A stretch of 64,000 nt of DNA from positions 67,414,536-67,478,535 of the forward strand of contig CM055094.1 in assembly GCA_029204225.1 (NCBI GenBank). Reading direction: 5' to 3'. The notes under the pieces are model-generated. The model ran no database searches. It was not told the origin of the DNA and saw only the letters and a program-made list of their open reading frames with translations. Position numbers and translations under genes: made by a program. This DNA is from Diphasiastrum complanatum (Eukaryota > Streptophyta > Lycopodiopsida > Lycopodiales > Lycopodiaceae). Shown in pieces: positions 13,454-24,813 of the stretch. Every line of letters begins with the position of its first letter. Within the stretch, counting starts at the first letter, position 1.

Positions 13454-14644
13454 ATGACCACTCCTCAGGGACCTGATCAACCCCCGGAGAGAGGCATCGA
13501 CGAACTTGAAACAGAAGCCTTGGCTTTCAGTAAGGGGAAAAAACCCATGGAAATGCAAGAACAGGAGCAATTCGCCGAAGAACTCGACGGATTGGTTACC
13601 AAGGAGCAGTTCCTCCATTTGGTAACAGAAGTGGATGAACTGAAGTTGGCGTTAGCCAGTTTCAAGTCCCGTGTGGACGACTTGTTCGCTGAACTCAAAG
13701 GCTTGATTTTGAGTTTCGCGAAAGGAAGTCTCCCCTCCACTTCTCAGTTACCCCTTTTCCACTTCCATCAATTTCGGGTTAGAATATGCGGTCTCACCCC
13801 AGTGTCTTTAAAGACTTAAAGCCTCCTACTTTTATTGGGGAAGAGAAGGATAGAAACGCAAATATTCTACGAACAACAAATGGAAGAACATTCATGCTCT
13901 TAAACAGACCCCTGACCATTTGCAAGCTATTGAGGCCAGTCTTTCCCTAGGGCCCATGGCCTATAAGTGGTGGTTAAATCTCCAGGAGACTGGGCAGACT
14001 CCCCGGTCATGGAAAGCCTTTGAAGAGGCCTTCCTAAGAGAATTTCTACCAGAAAATGAACTTGATAGAGCGTGGGAGAAAACAGTAATGGACAAGTCCC
14101 TAATCCAAAATATCTCGCAGTATCGAGAGGCAATCTTAAAAATTAAAAATATATATGACTATCAGAAAGTCAGGGGATTTGTCCGTGGCGTCAAAGATAG
14201 TATAAAGTAGAGGTTCAGAGAAACTCGCCCACTACCCTAGAGCAAGCTCTCAGATATGCTCAAATCTATGATGATTCAGTGGGTAGGAAGAGGGCGAGAC
14301 AGCAGCCTCTTTTTGAGCAGCCTCCTCAGAAAGAATTTCAATTTAAAGAGAAACTTTTAAAAAGAAAGAAAGAAAAAAAAGTTAAGGGTGAAGCTCCTCA
14401 GAAACGCCCATCGCTCATACAGCCCTTAAAACCAGCAGATTTTGAGAAAACCAAACAAGAACGTTTGTGCTTTGTGTGCATGGGCAAGGGACACACAGTC
14501 AGACAGTGTCCCAAGGGGCCTTTCACTAAAAAAGATAAAAATGATAAAGAACAAGTTCATCTTGTTCAGACTGTAAGTTTCCCTAGTGACTCGGCAGCTT
14601 CCGAGATCAAAGTGTATCATGAAGACCATGAACACTATTGTTAG
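13454..14644 (+). pseudogene. Gypsy gag with CCHC zinc knuckle
   Basis: The ATG at 13454 opens an acidic, coiled-coil-like N-terminus (VDELKLALASFKSRVDDLFA). After a frame change, KPPTFIGEE and ASLSLGPMAYKWWLNLQET mark the gag capsid domain (retrotrans_gag), followed by SWKAFEEAFLREFLP. A second frame change leads to a Lys-rich stretch and the zinc knuckle CFVCMGKGHTVRQC at about 14470-14511 (C-x2-C-x4-H-x4-C intact). At least two frameshifts and a stop near 14208 break it. Order and spacing to the protease at 14702 are normal. Confidence 0.85.
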
Positions 14645-14701
14645 CTGACCTCTGCAAGGCTAGCGAGACCCTTCAGCTTTGGGCCGCATGACCTAGTACG
14701 T

Positions 14702-15025
14702 ATGCATGGGAAAGTTGGTGACCAGTCAGTCAGAGTTATGGTTGATGATGGGGCGACCCATAATTTCATCAACTACACCCTAGTTAAAAAACTCAGACTT
14801 CTAGAATTACCTAGTCAGCATAGGTCATTAGCTAAGGGTGATGATAAAAAAATCTGGGAGACTTTGGTAAGTAATTTAAATCTTGGTATTCAGGAGTATC
14901 AAGATGAAATAAACTTTCAGATAATGCACCTGGATCGCATAGATATTGTTCTCGGGAGAGACTGGTTGTACAGCTTAGGACCTTCCCTCCACAAAAATTA
15001 TCAGGAGAATACCCTCAGCTTTTAG
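14702..15025 (+). pseudogene. Gypsy aspartic protease domain
   Basis: VMVDDGATHNFINYTLVKKL is the retropepsin active-site region; the usual D-S/T-G is D-D-G here. Downstream, IDIVLGRDWLYSLGP is the conserved flap-to-C-terminal motif (hydrophobic-hydrophobic-LGxDWL). A stop follows near 15023, in the spacer before RT. The D-D-G active site may be a damaging substitution. Confidence 0.85.
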
Positions 15026-15210
15026 CATAAAGGCCGAGAGATCCAGTTGCATGGGGAGCATGATGTTCCCAACAGCCCTATGGTTTGCAGTTCAAAGCTC
15101 TGTCAGCTAATCGGAGACGACGACCATCAGGTATTCTTATGTGACTTTCAGTTTATTCCTGAAGTTTCTATTTCCAGTTCTTTACAGCAGAAAATTAGTA
15201 AATTAGAAAC

Positions 15211-15795
15211 TTAAAGATGTTTTTCCTGAAGATTTACCACATGGTTTACCACCTAGCGGAGAGGTAGATCATGTAATAAACCTAGTACCAGAGGTACAAC
15301 ACCTGTTTCTAAACCTCCGTATCGGGTCAGCCGAACAGAGGATGAAGAAATAACTAGGCAGTTAACAGATTATCTTGGAAAAGGCCAAATTCAGACCAAT
15401 AGTTCACCATGGGCCTCACCAATCCTTTTGGTGAAAAAGAAAGAGGGGTCTATGCATCTTTGCGTAGATTACAGAGCCCTCAATAAAGTCACAATTAAGA
15501 ATAAGTACCCAATGCCTCGGGCAGACGAGTTGTTTGACCAACTCGACGGGGCTAAGTTTTTCAGTAAAATAGATCTCAGATCTATCATCAAGTCCGTATA
15601 AAGTCGGAAGATGTCCCGAAAACAGCTTTTAGGACTCGTCATGGTCATTATGAGCTTAAGGTGATGCCATTTGGGCTCACAAATGCTCCAACTACCTTTA
15701 TGACCTTGATGAATAGTGTCCTCAGACCATACTTGGGTAAATTTGTAGTCGTATTTTTAGATGACATCCTCGTCTACAGCAAAACGAGGAAGGAG
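15211..15795 (+). pseudogene. Gypsy reverse transcriptase domain
   Basis: Frames joined by at least two frameshifts read [99 protein letters not shown] and [15 protein letters not shown] is the common plant gypsy form of the YxDD catalytic motif. One frameshift lies near 15290 and another near 15595 at YHQ. The thumb and connection follow in the next entry. Confidence 0.9.
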
Positions 15796-16741
15796 CATAA
15801 ACTGCTTAGAAATGCTCAGAAAGCATAAGCTCTATGCTAAACAATCCAAGTGTGAATTCTTCGTTGAAGAAGTAGCTTATTTGGGTCACATTATCTCGGC
15901 AGATGGGATTAAGATGGACCCCAATAAGGTTAAAGCCATACTCAGTTGGCTGAGACCTCAGAATATTTTAGAGCTTCAGATCTTTCTTGGTTTGGCGGGA
16001 TATTACAGAAGATTTGTCAAGGAATATGCTCAAATAGCAGTTCCTATGACAAATCTTCTTAAGGGGAAGGGAAAGGAGTTCATTTGGGAGTCCGCACAGT
16101 AGGAGAGCTTTGATGCTCTCAAAACAGCCTTAGCTACAGCACCAGTTTTAAAAGTCGTCGACCCCAATCAGCCATTTGTGGTCAAAACAGATGCTAGCGA
16201 CTTTGCAGTTGGTGTTGTACTAACTCAGGGTGGACGACTAGTTGCGTTCGAGAGTAAAAAATTCGAGCCAGCTCAGACTAGGTACAATGCCTATGAAAAG
16301 GAACTCTTTTCTATAATTCATGCCCTTAAGACTTGGAGGCATTATTTGTATGGTGCCAACTTTGAGGTCCTGACAGACCATGAAAGTCTCAGATACCTTT
16401 GCAATCAACCTGAGCTTAGAGGTCGGAAAGCTCGTTGGGCAGAGTTGATGCAAGAGTTTGATCTGTCTATCAGATATAGACGGGGAAAATTCAATACAGT
16501 AGCAGATGCCCTTAGTAGAATGCCTATGATAAACGAGCTGAGTTTTACTCAGATTCGTAATGAGTTACTCAAGTCCTTGAGAGGGAAGTGCCAGCATGAT
16601 GCATTCTTCTCTACCATCTGGAACTCAGTCCAGAGCAGACAATTACAGACTCCAGAACCAGTTCCCGGGGCTGGTGCCAGTTCATCCAAGAATACGGCAG
16701 CTTCCGTTGAGGATGATGATGAGTCCGAGTATATCAGATGA
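15796..16741 (+). pseudogene. Gypsy RT connection and RNase H
   Basis: After the FLDD motif the frame gives [58 protein letters not shown], then a stop at 16100. RNase H follows from about 16178: VVKTDASDFAVGVVL (first catalytic Asp), YEKELFSIIHALKTWRHYL (Glu), VLTDHESLRYL (Asp) and FNTVADALSRMP (terminal Asp). All four catalytic acids are present. The reading frame then runs into an acidic spacer. Confidence 0.88.
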
Positions 16742-16789
16742 TGTTGAAGATTCTGAGCCTGTATTACCCAAGCAAACCCCAGTGGTTGA

Positions 16790-17400
16790 GGGTCAGTTGA
16801 GTCAAGGATTCAAATGGAAACAGTATTCCATTAAGGATGAGTACTTGCTCTATAGAGATAGAGTATGTGTCCCCAATTCAGAGGATTATAGGCATCAGGT
16901 CCTATATGAGTGTCATGACAATCCTAGTGCGGGGCACCCAGGCATTCAGAAGACCTCTGAGCTTCTTCGTAGGCAATTTTTCTGGCCCAGTATGAGAAAG
17001 GACGTCCAACAATATGTAACCAGTTGCCAGAAATGTCAAGTAAATAAAGCAGAGCGTTTTGTAGACGGGCTATTTAAATTGTACGATCTACTTGCCGGCA
17101 TAGTCAGCGACCGGGACAATAAGTTTAATGGAAATTTTTGGAGGGCAGTATTCCATCATCTCCATACTAAACTTAATATGAGTACCACTGACCATCCACA
17201 GACGGACGGTCAAACAGAGAGGGTAAATCAGGTGCTGGAGGATATGCTTCGCGCATACGTCAGCAAGAAGCAGACTAATTGGGAGGAGTATCTCTCGATA
17301 TTAGAGTTTGCTTATAACATTACCAAACATTCAGCTACGGGACCCATTTATGCTGATGTACGATTTTCAGCCACGCTCACCCACAACTGTAGGGTTTAAA
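16790..17400 (+). pseudogene. Gypsy integrase with internal deletion
   Basis: The HHCC zinc-binding part is intact: HDNPSAGHPGIQKTSELLRR, then YVTSCQKCQVNKAE. Directly afterwards the frame reads RFVDGLFKLYDLLAGIVSDR, so about 70 residues that normally hold the first catalytic Asp (MDFI...) are missing between AER and VSDRD. The second Asp (SDRDNKF) and the Glu region (HPQTDGQTERVNQVLEDML) remain. The enzyme cannot be active. It overlaps the tandem duplication described separately. Confidence 0.88.
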
Positions 17401-17827
17401 CAAGAAAAAGTTGAAGCAGCCAGAAACTTTTTAGAGGACCTAAACCAGATGATAGAACATGCTAAGCGTAGCATCAAGCAGTCCCAGGATCGAGCCAGGC
17501 ATTATGTAGATCCACAGACGGACGGTCAAACAGCGAGGGTAAATCAGGTGCTGGAGGATATGCTTCATGCATACGTCAGCAAGAAGCAAACTAATTGGGA
17601 GTATCTCTCGATATTAGAGTTTGCTTATAATAGTACCAAACATTCAGCTACGGGATACAGCCCATTTATGCTGATGTACGGTTTTCAGCCATGCTCACCC
17701 ACAGCTGTAGGGTTTAAACAAGAGAAAGTTGAAGCAGCCAGAACCTTTTTAGAGGACCTAAACCAGATGATAGAACATGCTAAGCGTAGCATCAGGCAGT
17801 CCTAGGATCGAGCCAGGCATTATGCAG
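17196..17827 (+). repeat. 316-bp tandem duplication inside integrase
   Basis: The segment beginning CCACAGACGG at 17196 is repeated from 17512, covering the C-terminal integrase (TDGQTxRVNQVLEDML to RSIKQSQDRARHY). The copies differ at about 14 substitutions plus two short indels, mostly transitions. Copy 2 runs on into CCACACAGACGGG, and the junction lies at this CCAC(AC)AGACGG homology. Confidence 0.9.
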
Positions 17828-18021
17828 ATCCACACAGACGGGATGTGCAGTTCTCCGCTGGTGAGAAAGTCTACTTGAGAGTCCCAGTTGACTCTAAAAC
17901 CCTCAAATCAGAAGTGTGTGCTAAGTTGTCTCCTAGGTATTGTGGTCCTTTTACCATCAGTAGGAGACTATGAACTAGAACTCCCACACAACAGTAAGGT
18001 TTTTCCTGTTTTTCATGTAAG
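17828..18021 (+). pseudogene. Gypsy post-integrase region
   Basis: Frames give GEKVYLRVPVDS, then KLSPRYCGPFTI, YELELPHNSKVFPVFHVS. This is the SH3-like/GPY region after gypsy integrase (KLSPRYxGPFxI and LPxxxxIHxVFHVS). Homology ends at the FHVS motif near 18021, so the chromodomain, if present, and the 3' LTR are absent. Confidence 0.8.
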
Positions 18022-18256
18022 TCATGGAGCTAATTATCAAGATTTATTTATTGTATTTTACAAAAAGAAGCTATGTTGTTTTATGGCTAACTATTGCTTG
18101 GATTGCCACATGATTATACTCTATTTTTATATTCATTGCTTTTTGTAGAGATAAAAAGATATGTTCTCCCTTTTCTCAAGAAAGGGAATGTTGGTCTCAT
18201 CAAAATATATTACATAGAGATCCTACTGTACGTACTCTCTCTCTCTCTCTCTCTCT

Positions 18257-18302
<46 letters not shown>

Positions 18303-20400
18303 TGGTTTAGATATGAAGTGTGAGTACCAAAGATATTTGGTCTATATACCAGTGTAGAGAATGGATGCTGTAGATGGAGGAGCTGCGTGTGGGTGTGAAG
18401 ACGGTGCAGATGAGTTGTGGTTCTTTTCTAGGGGAAGTGTTTACATAGCAAGAGTCATATCTTTGTATATGCATGTACATGGGCGCCGGGGGGGGGACAT
18501 GATTCTCTTTGTATTTTTTGGTTGTTTCTTTGCGTAATATTTATGAAGATTCCTCATGATCGTTTGATGATGGTTGATGCAGAGAAATTATAAAGCTAGT
18601 AGAGTGATACGTTTGGAGGGGTTTTGCCGTTAAAGGAAGAACTTCAGTCTAAGTTCAAAACGTACTGAAGATTGTGTTTTAGACAATTATGGTGCAAATG
18701 GAAACAAGTATTGACAACCGGTATGTATTATATTGTGTTGATGGTGCTTTTCTTTTGTGCGAAACAATCACTCTAAGAAGTAGTGACATTAGTAGGATGT
18801 AAGTGATTCTAACATTTGATCATTCAAATCTAATATTAGTGTGTTTTGTTGAAGATATAAACCTCCAGAGTCTTTCAAACCTTTAGATAAGGCTGCACCA
18901 TTGGTTGATGCGCCTTTTTTAGAGGATAAGGAGTTATGGCTTATCCAGATTCCGTCTAATGAGGCAAGTACTTTGTGACCCCTCAGTTATTATGGTGTTT
19001 GTTGACAAAGTAGTGAATTATTTTTGAGCATCTTGAGGCTATGTTATTGAGATCACTTCTTCACACTTGTCTCTAAAGGGGACCTTTGAAGTTCCAACGT
19101 TGTAAATGTATACTTGAACATCTGGATGAATACTCAACATTGTGAGAAGAGATTTTGTTTTATGGTTTGTCAATGAAGCACATCTTAGAATCGATTCTGT
19201 TGTATAGGACATGGCCATGTATGCTATAGAGCCTCTCTTTGTTGAGACATATACTCACCTGTTTCGCATAATCTCCATGCCTTTCTACATGAGTAGATGC
19301 TCCTTTGTGCAATAGAAAAAGGTTAAACCAAACAATTAAGCCCTCCTTGAATTGTTGTCATAAGCTAGGCATCAAAATTCTCAAAGCAATGTTTAAGCAA
19401 TCAGCTTCCTTGAGTTGCTTATTGCATTCCTAGTGATGCATAAGGTTGACACGTTAAATTTGCACATATGATTGAGCTTTTTAAATAAGAGTCAACTCCT
19501 TGTCATTAGGAATCGTTTTGGATTGGAGTGCTAGAGTGTCTATTGATATGCAAGTAGAGATGAAAAAAAATGGTTGGGGCTCTTAAACAAGATGGGAACC
19601 AATTGTAACCACGGAAAAGCTTCAATGTTGCCAATTGGGGTAGTTATTTGTACTTGTTTGTAAGTTTGAATTAATGAACATGTTAGTTTTTTTATATGGA
19701 AAACTCATGGAGCTTGAGTTATTCTCACCATCAGCCATGTGCTCCTACACGGATCTTTAATCGTACCCTCCTTGCCTTGGAGACATAGTTGGGAATAGGC
19801 ACACTGTCCTCAACTTCTATGTCCCCTATTTAATACTCAATAAACATAATCTATTAAGTAGAGGGGTCATAACATCTTTTTGTTAGAAAGCTCTAATCTA
19901 GATGTAGACTAATAGTAAACCAATGAGAAAATACAAGAGAGGAGGGAAGATTGCAATAGCTGAATGAATCAATAAACAATAGCTGATAGTACAATGAAAA
20001 CGGGGAATGATCATGATATATATTCAACCGATGGATGATCAATCACCAACCCCAGTCTTGGGAACCTTTAAGGCCCAACAACTTCTTGAAATTGGAAAGC
20101 CAAACACTGGGAGAAGCTCAAGTGTCATGTGAACTGAACTGCTCTGAAGGATATTGAAAAATGAAATGTAAAAACTCGCAGCACCTTCTAGGCCCAAGAT
20201 GTAAAGAGAGAATAAAAAGGACCCAACTCCCTTAAACTAAGGAGGCCTCCAAATGACAAAATTGGCATTAATAAGAATTTAGCCTTGCGAACAATATTGA
20301 ATTCTATTACTCTCTCTTAATGACAAATTTGTTCTCTTTGATTCCCATTAGATGTTTGAACCACTAGAACTTATCTTTTGGATATCATAAGAATCAGACA
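18022..20400. other. Non-coding stretch with a compound microsatellite
   Basis: (CT)n at 18235-18257 runs into (CA)n at 18262-18298. A G-run follows near 18489-18495. The rest is AT-rich with no domain in six frames. Confidence 0.6.
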
Positions 20401-20572
20401 AGGTTACACCCTGATTCGAACCGGCCGGTTGGAACCGATTCTTTGTGGTTTGAACTGGCAGGCCAGGTTTGAATCGCAAAACGGTTCGAACCTATCTTTT
20501 CCATTTTTCAAAAAAACAATAATTTTCTCTGATGTACAAGTCATTATACATATATTCACCGTACAGATACTT

Positions 20573-20980
20573 AATAGCCAAACAATTTCCTCTAAATTTA
20601 CAGATATCAAGATAATCAGATCTCTTGTGATCTATAGGCTGTCATATACGGTATCAAAACATAATGACCCAAGTTTAAGAGAACTGCAGTAAGTTGTAAC
20701 CGTATCCTGGCCCCTTGGTACAAGGATCCGCTTGCTAAGGAGACTGTGGAGTTGGAACTTGGAACTTTCAACTTGCCACTTGGAACTTAGGCCCTAGGGT
20801 TCCTGGTTTAGGAGTATAACTGAAATTTGAGCTCAGAGCTGATAATAGTGACTAGACTAGTCTCAGTTTGAACTTTGATATGGACCCTGGATAATGGTAG
20901 CTAGGTAGAGTCCTCAGTCTAGACCGTAGGTACCGTACTAGGACGGTAGGACCGTAGATTGTAATTTGTAATTTTGTTTC

Positions 20981-20985
<5 letters not shown>
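20573..20985 (+). repeat. Dispersed repeat, copy A
   Basis: It shares long phrases with 26290-26882: CTCTAAATTTACAGATATCA, ATGACCCAAGTTTAAGAGAA, AGTATAACTGAAATTTGAGC and GATTGTAA(T/A)TTGTAATTTTG. Copy A is shorter, with several internal gaps. It ends where a (TC)n tract begins. Confidence 0.85.

Positions 20986-21050
<65 letters not shown>
20986..21050. repeat. (TC)n microsatellite
   Basis: About 65 bp of pure TC repeat inside the TTCGAACC-bounded element. It marks the point where homology to the copy at 26.3 kb stops. Confidence 0.97.
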
Positions 21051-21051
<1 letters not shown>

Positions 21052-21284
21052 AACCGGGATTCGGGATTTTTGGCAGCAGACGGTTCGAACGGTTCGAATC
21101 GTTCGGTGGTTCGAACCGCGGTTCGATTAAACCAATGTTTTGTTGACCTTTTTGAAAGGGTTTTCTGAAAAAGGTTCGAAATGGAAAAAAAAATTAGAGA
21201 ATTGGTTAAGGGTTTTATTTATTTTTGGATTTCATTTGTAGCCTTCTATCATGTCAAAAAAAAAAAGTCCTCATTGAGTGTTTA

Positions 21285-21745
21285 TGTTAGAGCCCAATCT
21301 CGACACTAGCATGACCTTGGCACGACTGGTACCAGAGGGGTTGAGGCCAAGTATTGGCGATGGCCGGTGACTGAAGTGGACATATGTGGGACCGGTGCGT
21401 CACAAGCAATGACCCGGTGTGACTGCCTGACAAGCTTTTAGAGATGCGGTGAATTGTGACCGTTGGCATCGGAGTTGTTAGTGATGAGATGCTAGCTGAC
21501 AAGTAGCAGGGTGACCAAGTGGGTCACAGGTCTTTGGCGGGGCATGGGGGTGGTACCCTATGAGTCACTCAGTTCAATCACAAGTAGCATGCAAGCCAGG
21601 TGGACTAATCACTTATTGTGGGATGCCGTGTGCGAGGTGACATGAATAGCAGGTAGCAAGACTCATACCCCGCCTACGATTGGGAGGTTCATTCTACACA
21701 TCGGCCTTCTTAGTTTCACAAGCTTGGAAGATGAAGTTTCTGACA
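21285..21745 (+). repeat. 5' LTR (461 bp)
   Basis: It runs from TGTTAGAGCCCAATC to GTTTCTGACA, a TG...CA structure. It is preceded by GTTTA and followed by ATTGGTATTAGAGCC. Its right half aligns with 22791-23050. Confidence 0.85.
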
Positions 21746-21747
21746 AT

Positions 21748-21760
21748 TGGTATTAGAGCC
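21748..21760 (+). promoter_or_regulatory. Primer-binding site, tRNA-iMet type
   Basis: TGGTATTAGAGCC differs from the standard TGGTATCAGAGCC by one C-to-T change and starts two bases after the LTR end. Confidence 0.8.
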
Positions 21761-22506
21761 TCATTCTAGAGAGAGTGGAAAAAACATCAATGTTTCTTAG
21801 TTATTTGGGGGATTTTGAAGGGGGAATTGGGGAAATTGATGTCCTACAATAGATTGCTGGTGGACAAAGAGCTTTCCCGAGAAATTGAGCCCAAAAACAG
21901 GTTGTCCAGATCTGAAATTTGAAAATTGGATTTGTGGGAAACATAAAAATGGCCATAACTTTACGCTTATCGGATTGCTATGAGATTTTGGAAAGTTGTT
22001 GGGGGTGCTGAATCGTTGCTAGAGAGGCTAAAAATTTGAGAAAATTTTCAGCAATCACTTATTTTGCTCAAAGAAACAGGTTTTGGACCTTTTTCTTGAA
22101 GCTTTTGGAGGTGAAATGTCGTTTCTTCGTTTCTCGTCCGTTTTGTCTGAAATTTGGCACGAAGGATCCTCAGAGGAGGGTGCCATACTACGTCTGTACC
22201 TCCAGCCCACCTGCAACCTGGAGATTGGGCGAATCACTATCGATTCTAGGCTATTTTTTGCTTGTTTTGGGGAAAAAAAACTGAGAAAAGTTCTGATTTT
22301 CTAGCAACTTTTTTGTTATGGCATAGGCATCAGTACCGCATCTTTTGGAACTAGGGAGTGTGATCTATGTTCTGTAAATTTCGTATTTATTTCGTTTTCC
22401 CTCTTTATCATAAAGTTATCTGTGCTGATTTTTTGTGTTATTTTGATTAAGAGAGAGAAAAGAAGAGTGTTTCTTTCATTTCCCCCCCCCCCATATTGTA
22501 TCCATT

Positions 22507-22710
22507 ATGGCAGACGACCATGTCAATATCCCTCTTAGCCCTCCAGTTGCCTGCTTGCTAGCCTTACCCCTAGCCCTAACCATAATTCAAATATGATGAC
22601 TGCGAGTTCTCCTGCAGGTGTTTCTCCGTCTGTGCAAGCTCGCATAGACAGTATGGAGAGGACCATGGCCGAGATGCAAGCAATGCGCGCAACTGTGGCT
22701 GGAAGTTATG
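22507..22710 (+). pseudogene. Gag N-terminal remnant
   Basis: ATGGCAGACGACCATG opens a short frame. After a break, the frame from 22593 reads SVQARIDSMERTMAEMQAMR, the coiled-coil start typical of plant gypsy gag proteins. Homology to gag stops near 22705 and the partial 3' LTR begins about 85 bp later. Confidence 0.5.
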
Positions 22711-22790
22711 CTCTCATTTTGCTCCACCATATCCACATCCATAGCAATATCCTTTTCCGTCTCCTTTTGTACGTCTTGTGTATCGCCTTC

Positions 22791-23050
22791 AGTGACGAGA
22801 TGCAAGTAGCCGGGGTGACCAAACGGGTCACAGGTGGTGAGGCATGGGGGTGATACCCTATGAGCCACTCAGTATTCACAGGTCATAGGTAGCATGCATG
22901 TTAGGTGGACTGATCATTGATGGATGCCATGTGTGAGGTGGTAGGAATAGCAGGTAGTAGGACTTATAGAAGGGATGCCTACGGTTGGGAGGTTCATTTT
23001 ACACACTGGCCTTCTTAGTTTCACGAGCTTGGAGAGATATGTTTGTGATA
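22791..23050 (+). repeat. Partial 3' LTR
   Basis: It aligns with 21481-21745 of the 5' LTR: GTGACCAA..GGGTCACAGG, TACCCTATGAG.CACTCAGT, GGCCTTCTTAGTTTCAC. It lacks the LTR's left ~195 bp. It ends GTGATA, where the 5' LTR has CTGACA, and is followed by the target duplication GTTTA. Confidence 0.85.
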
Positions 23051-23392
23051 GTTTAGGTTGCAATGTAGATTAAAATTATTTCATGATCACCATTTGTGTG
23101 TGTCGCATGAAAATTTCATAAAGTTTGGAAAAGCTAGGTTTGTGGTTTGTCGCAGCAGCCTGTAAAATTATGCTAACTGACCTTTTTAAGTGGCTAAGTA
23201 ACTGCCTTAAAGCCTTGCTTCCTTCTATTAATGAGCTTCGGATAAACTTAAGGATGTACATGTTCTTGTAATTTGTACCACGATTTCAAACGATTTTGTT
23301 ATATAATAGAGGTAATAAAGTTTTTCAACTCCACTCGTACTATAGAAGACAACACCTCGTACTATAGAAGCCCAACCTATGCTTCTTCAAAC

Positions 23393-24222
23393 TTATGACT
23401 TCACGACACCACACACTATAATCAATTTGGAGGATTTGAAGTTTCGTGTTGACAAGCTAATTTGAGATGTTTTTTTAAAGAATTCACATTTGGATTTTAT
23501 AGCAAATAGCTTTTCTCTCCTGAGAATCCTCAAGACAGTCTTAAAATGATTTGTATGCTCCTTAAGAGTCCTACTGTAGATGAGAATATCATCTAGAAAT
23601 ACAACTACGAATTGACCCATATATGGATGAAATATATCGTTCATCATTTGTTGAAATGTCACAGGTGCATTCGTCAACCCAAAAGGAAGCACTAAAAACT
23701 TGTAACGATCGAATCTCGTCCGAAAAACAGTCTTTAGCACATCGTTCAGATGAATTCTAATCTGATGATAACCAGTTTTGAGATCTATTTTTGTGAAATT
23801 TTTAGCTCCACCTAATCGATCTACTGGATCATCCATTTGGGGCAATGGATGTTTATTCTTAATAGTTACCTTATTCAACCCCTTGTAGTCCACACACATC
23901 CGGAATCACTTTCAGAAGAACAGGAGGACTTCAAGGTGACTTACTGGGTCATCTTAAGATAATTTTCAATTTGATTAGTAATCTTTATCTCTTCCTTTTG
24001 AGAAAATCGGTAAGGTTGTCTAGAGATAGGGTGACTACCTGGAATTAACTTAACCATGTGATCAACCGACCTAGGTGGTATACCATGAGGTAATTCAACT
24101 GGAAAAACATTTTTAAATTCATCTATGATCTGATTCTTCTCTATTTGCTCCTGATCTAAGTCCACTGAGTTAAGAATTTTAGACAATTCACAACTACTTA
24201 GATGCACTTCAAAAAAATCCAA
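23393..24222 (-). pseudogene. Gypsy reverse transcriptase (minus strand)
   Basis: On the minus strand, 24222-23941 gives VFPVELPHGIPPRSVDHMV and SRQPYRFSQKEEIKI. After a short break, 23899-23393 gives [50 protein letters not shown] and [17 protein letters not shown]. It includes the FLDD catalytic motif and the start of the connection (REKLFAIKSKCEFF). The region between the two frames should carry the SPWASP motif and is damaged, with an indel near 23935. The thumb end, RNase H and integrase are absent to the left, so the element is 3'-truncated. Confidence 0.88.
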
Positions 24223-24339
24223 AATGGGTTTGGCAAATAAAGAATAAGGTTTATACTAGGAATTAAAAATTTCTAATATATTAGTTGTTGAAATCATCCC
24301 AAATGGATCTACATATTTGTCTCCAAATATGTAACTACT

Positions 24340-24804
24340 TTATTCGCCTCTTGAAATGAGAGCACATGCTACAAAATCAATATCAGGAGATTTATTAATT
24401 AACCATTCATAGCCTAAAATAATGTTTGTACATGCTAAATCTAAAACTTGAAAATTAATTAACTCTCTATAGTTTTGAATCCAAACTAGGAGCTTCGGAA
24501 CTCTAGCATCCCAAGTCTCCAACTCCGCACCTGAAGCTAGATATACCTTATATCTATGATCGCTGGCTTCAGTTTCCAGGCTGAGTTTCTGCACAAGACA
24601 AGAATTAATGAAATCATGAGTTGAACCATTATCCACCAAAATATTGACTTCTTGTCCCTTAATTGTGCCTTTCAAAAGAAATAATTCATTAGGCAAGAAC
24701 AAAGTAGTACTGAATGAACATTCACACTCAAAATTGATTATGTTAATTTCCAATTTCAGATTTTTTTTATCTGGCATCTCAATGACTTGAGCTGTGGGTT
24801 TCAT
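24340..24804 (-). pseudogene. Gypsy protease (minus strand)
   Basis: NILVDNGSTHDFINSCLVQK is the retropepsin active site with D-N-G in place of D-S-G. CTNIILGYEWLINKSPDIDF is the C-terminal LGxxWL motif. It lies upstream, on the minus strand, of the RT at 24222, as expected in a gypsy polyprotein. A stop and frame change separate it from the RT segment. Confidence 0.82.
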
Positions 24805-24813
24805 TTACTCCGG

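Larger units (their letters stand above)
12195..18021 (+). mobile_element. Ty3-gypsy LTR retrotransposon, 3'-truncated
   Basis: Order on the plus strand: 5' LTR (12195-12550), PBS (12552-12564), leader, gag, protease, RT, RNase H, integrase and a post-integrase region ending near 18021. The order PR-RT-RNaseH-IN defines gypsy. Multiple frameshifts, a deletion in integrase and a 316-bp tandem duplication make it non-functional. No 3' LTR or polypurine tract follows; from 18022 the sequence is unrelated, so the 3' end was lost. Confidence 0.9.
20400..21180. mobile_element. Small element bounded by TTCGAACC clusters, probably hAT-derived
   Basis: The left edge has GATTCGAACCGGCCGG and CGGTTCGAACC (20410-20492); the right edge has several overlapping GGTTCGAACC copies, including CGGTTCGAACGGTTCGAATC and GGTTCGAACCGCGGTTCG (21088-21126). 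Between them, 20573-20985 is a diverged copy of 26290-26882, which lies next to the BED-finger hAT gene. No ORF is present. The edges resemble subterminal repeats of a non-autonomous DNA transposon. Exact termini and target duplication were not found. Confidence 0.4.
21285..23050 (+). mobile_element. Deleted, non-autonomous LTR element with target duplication
   Basis: The 5' LTR is 21285-21745 and a partial 3' LTR is 22791-23050. The 5 bases GTTTA occur immediately outside both ends (21280-21284 and 23051-23055), a perfect target-site duplication. The PBS TGGTATTAGAGCC follows the 5' LTR. The interior is only about 1.05 kb and carries nothing but a leader and a gag start before it runs into the LTR, so almost the whole coding region and the first ~195 bp of the 3' LTR were deleted after insertion. 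Confidence 0.85.
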
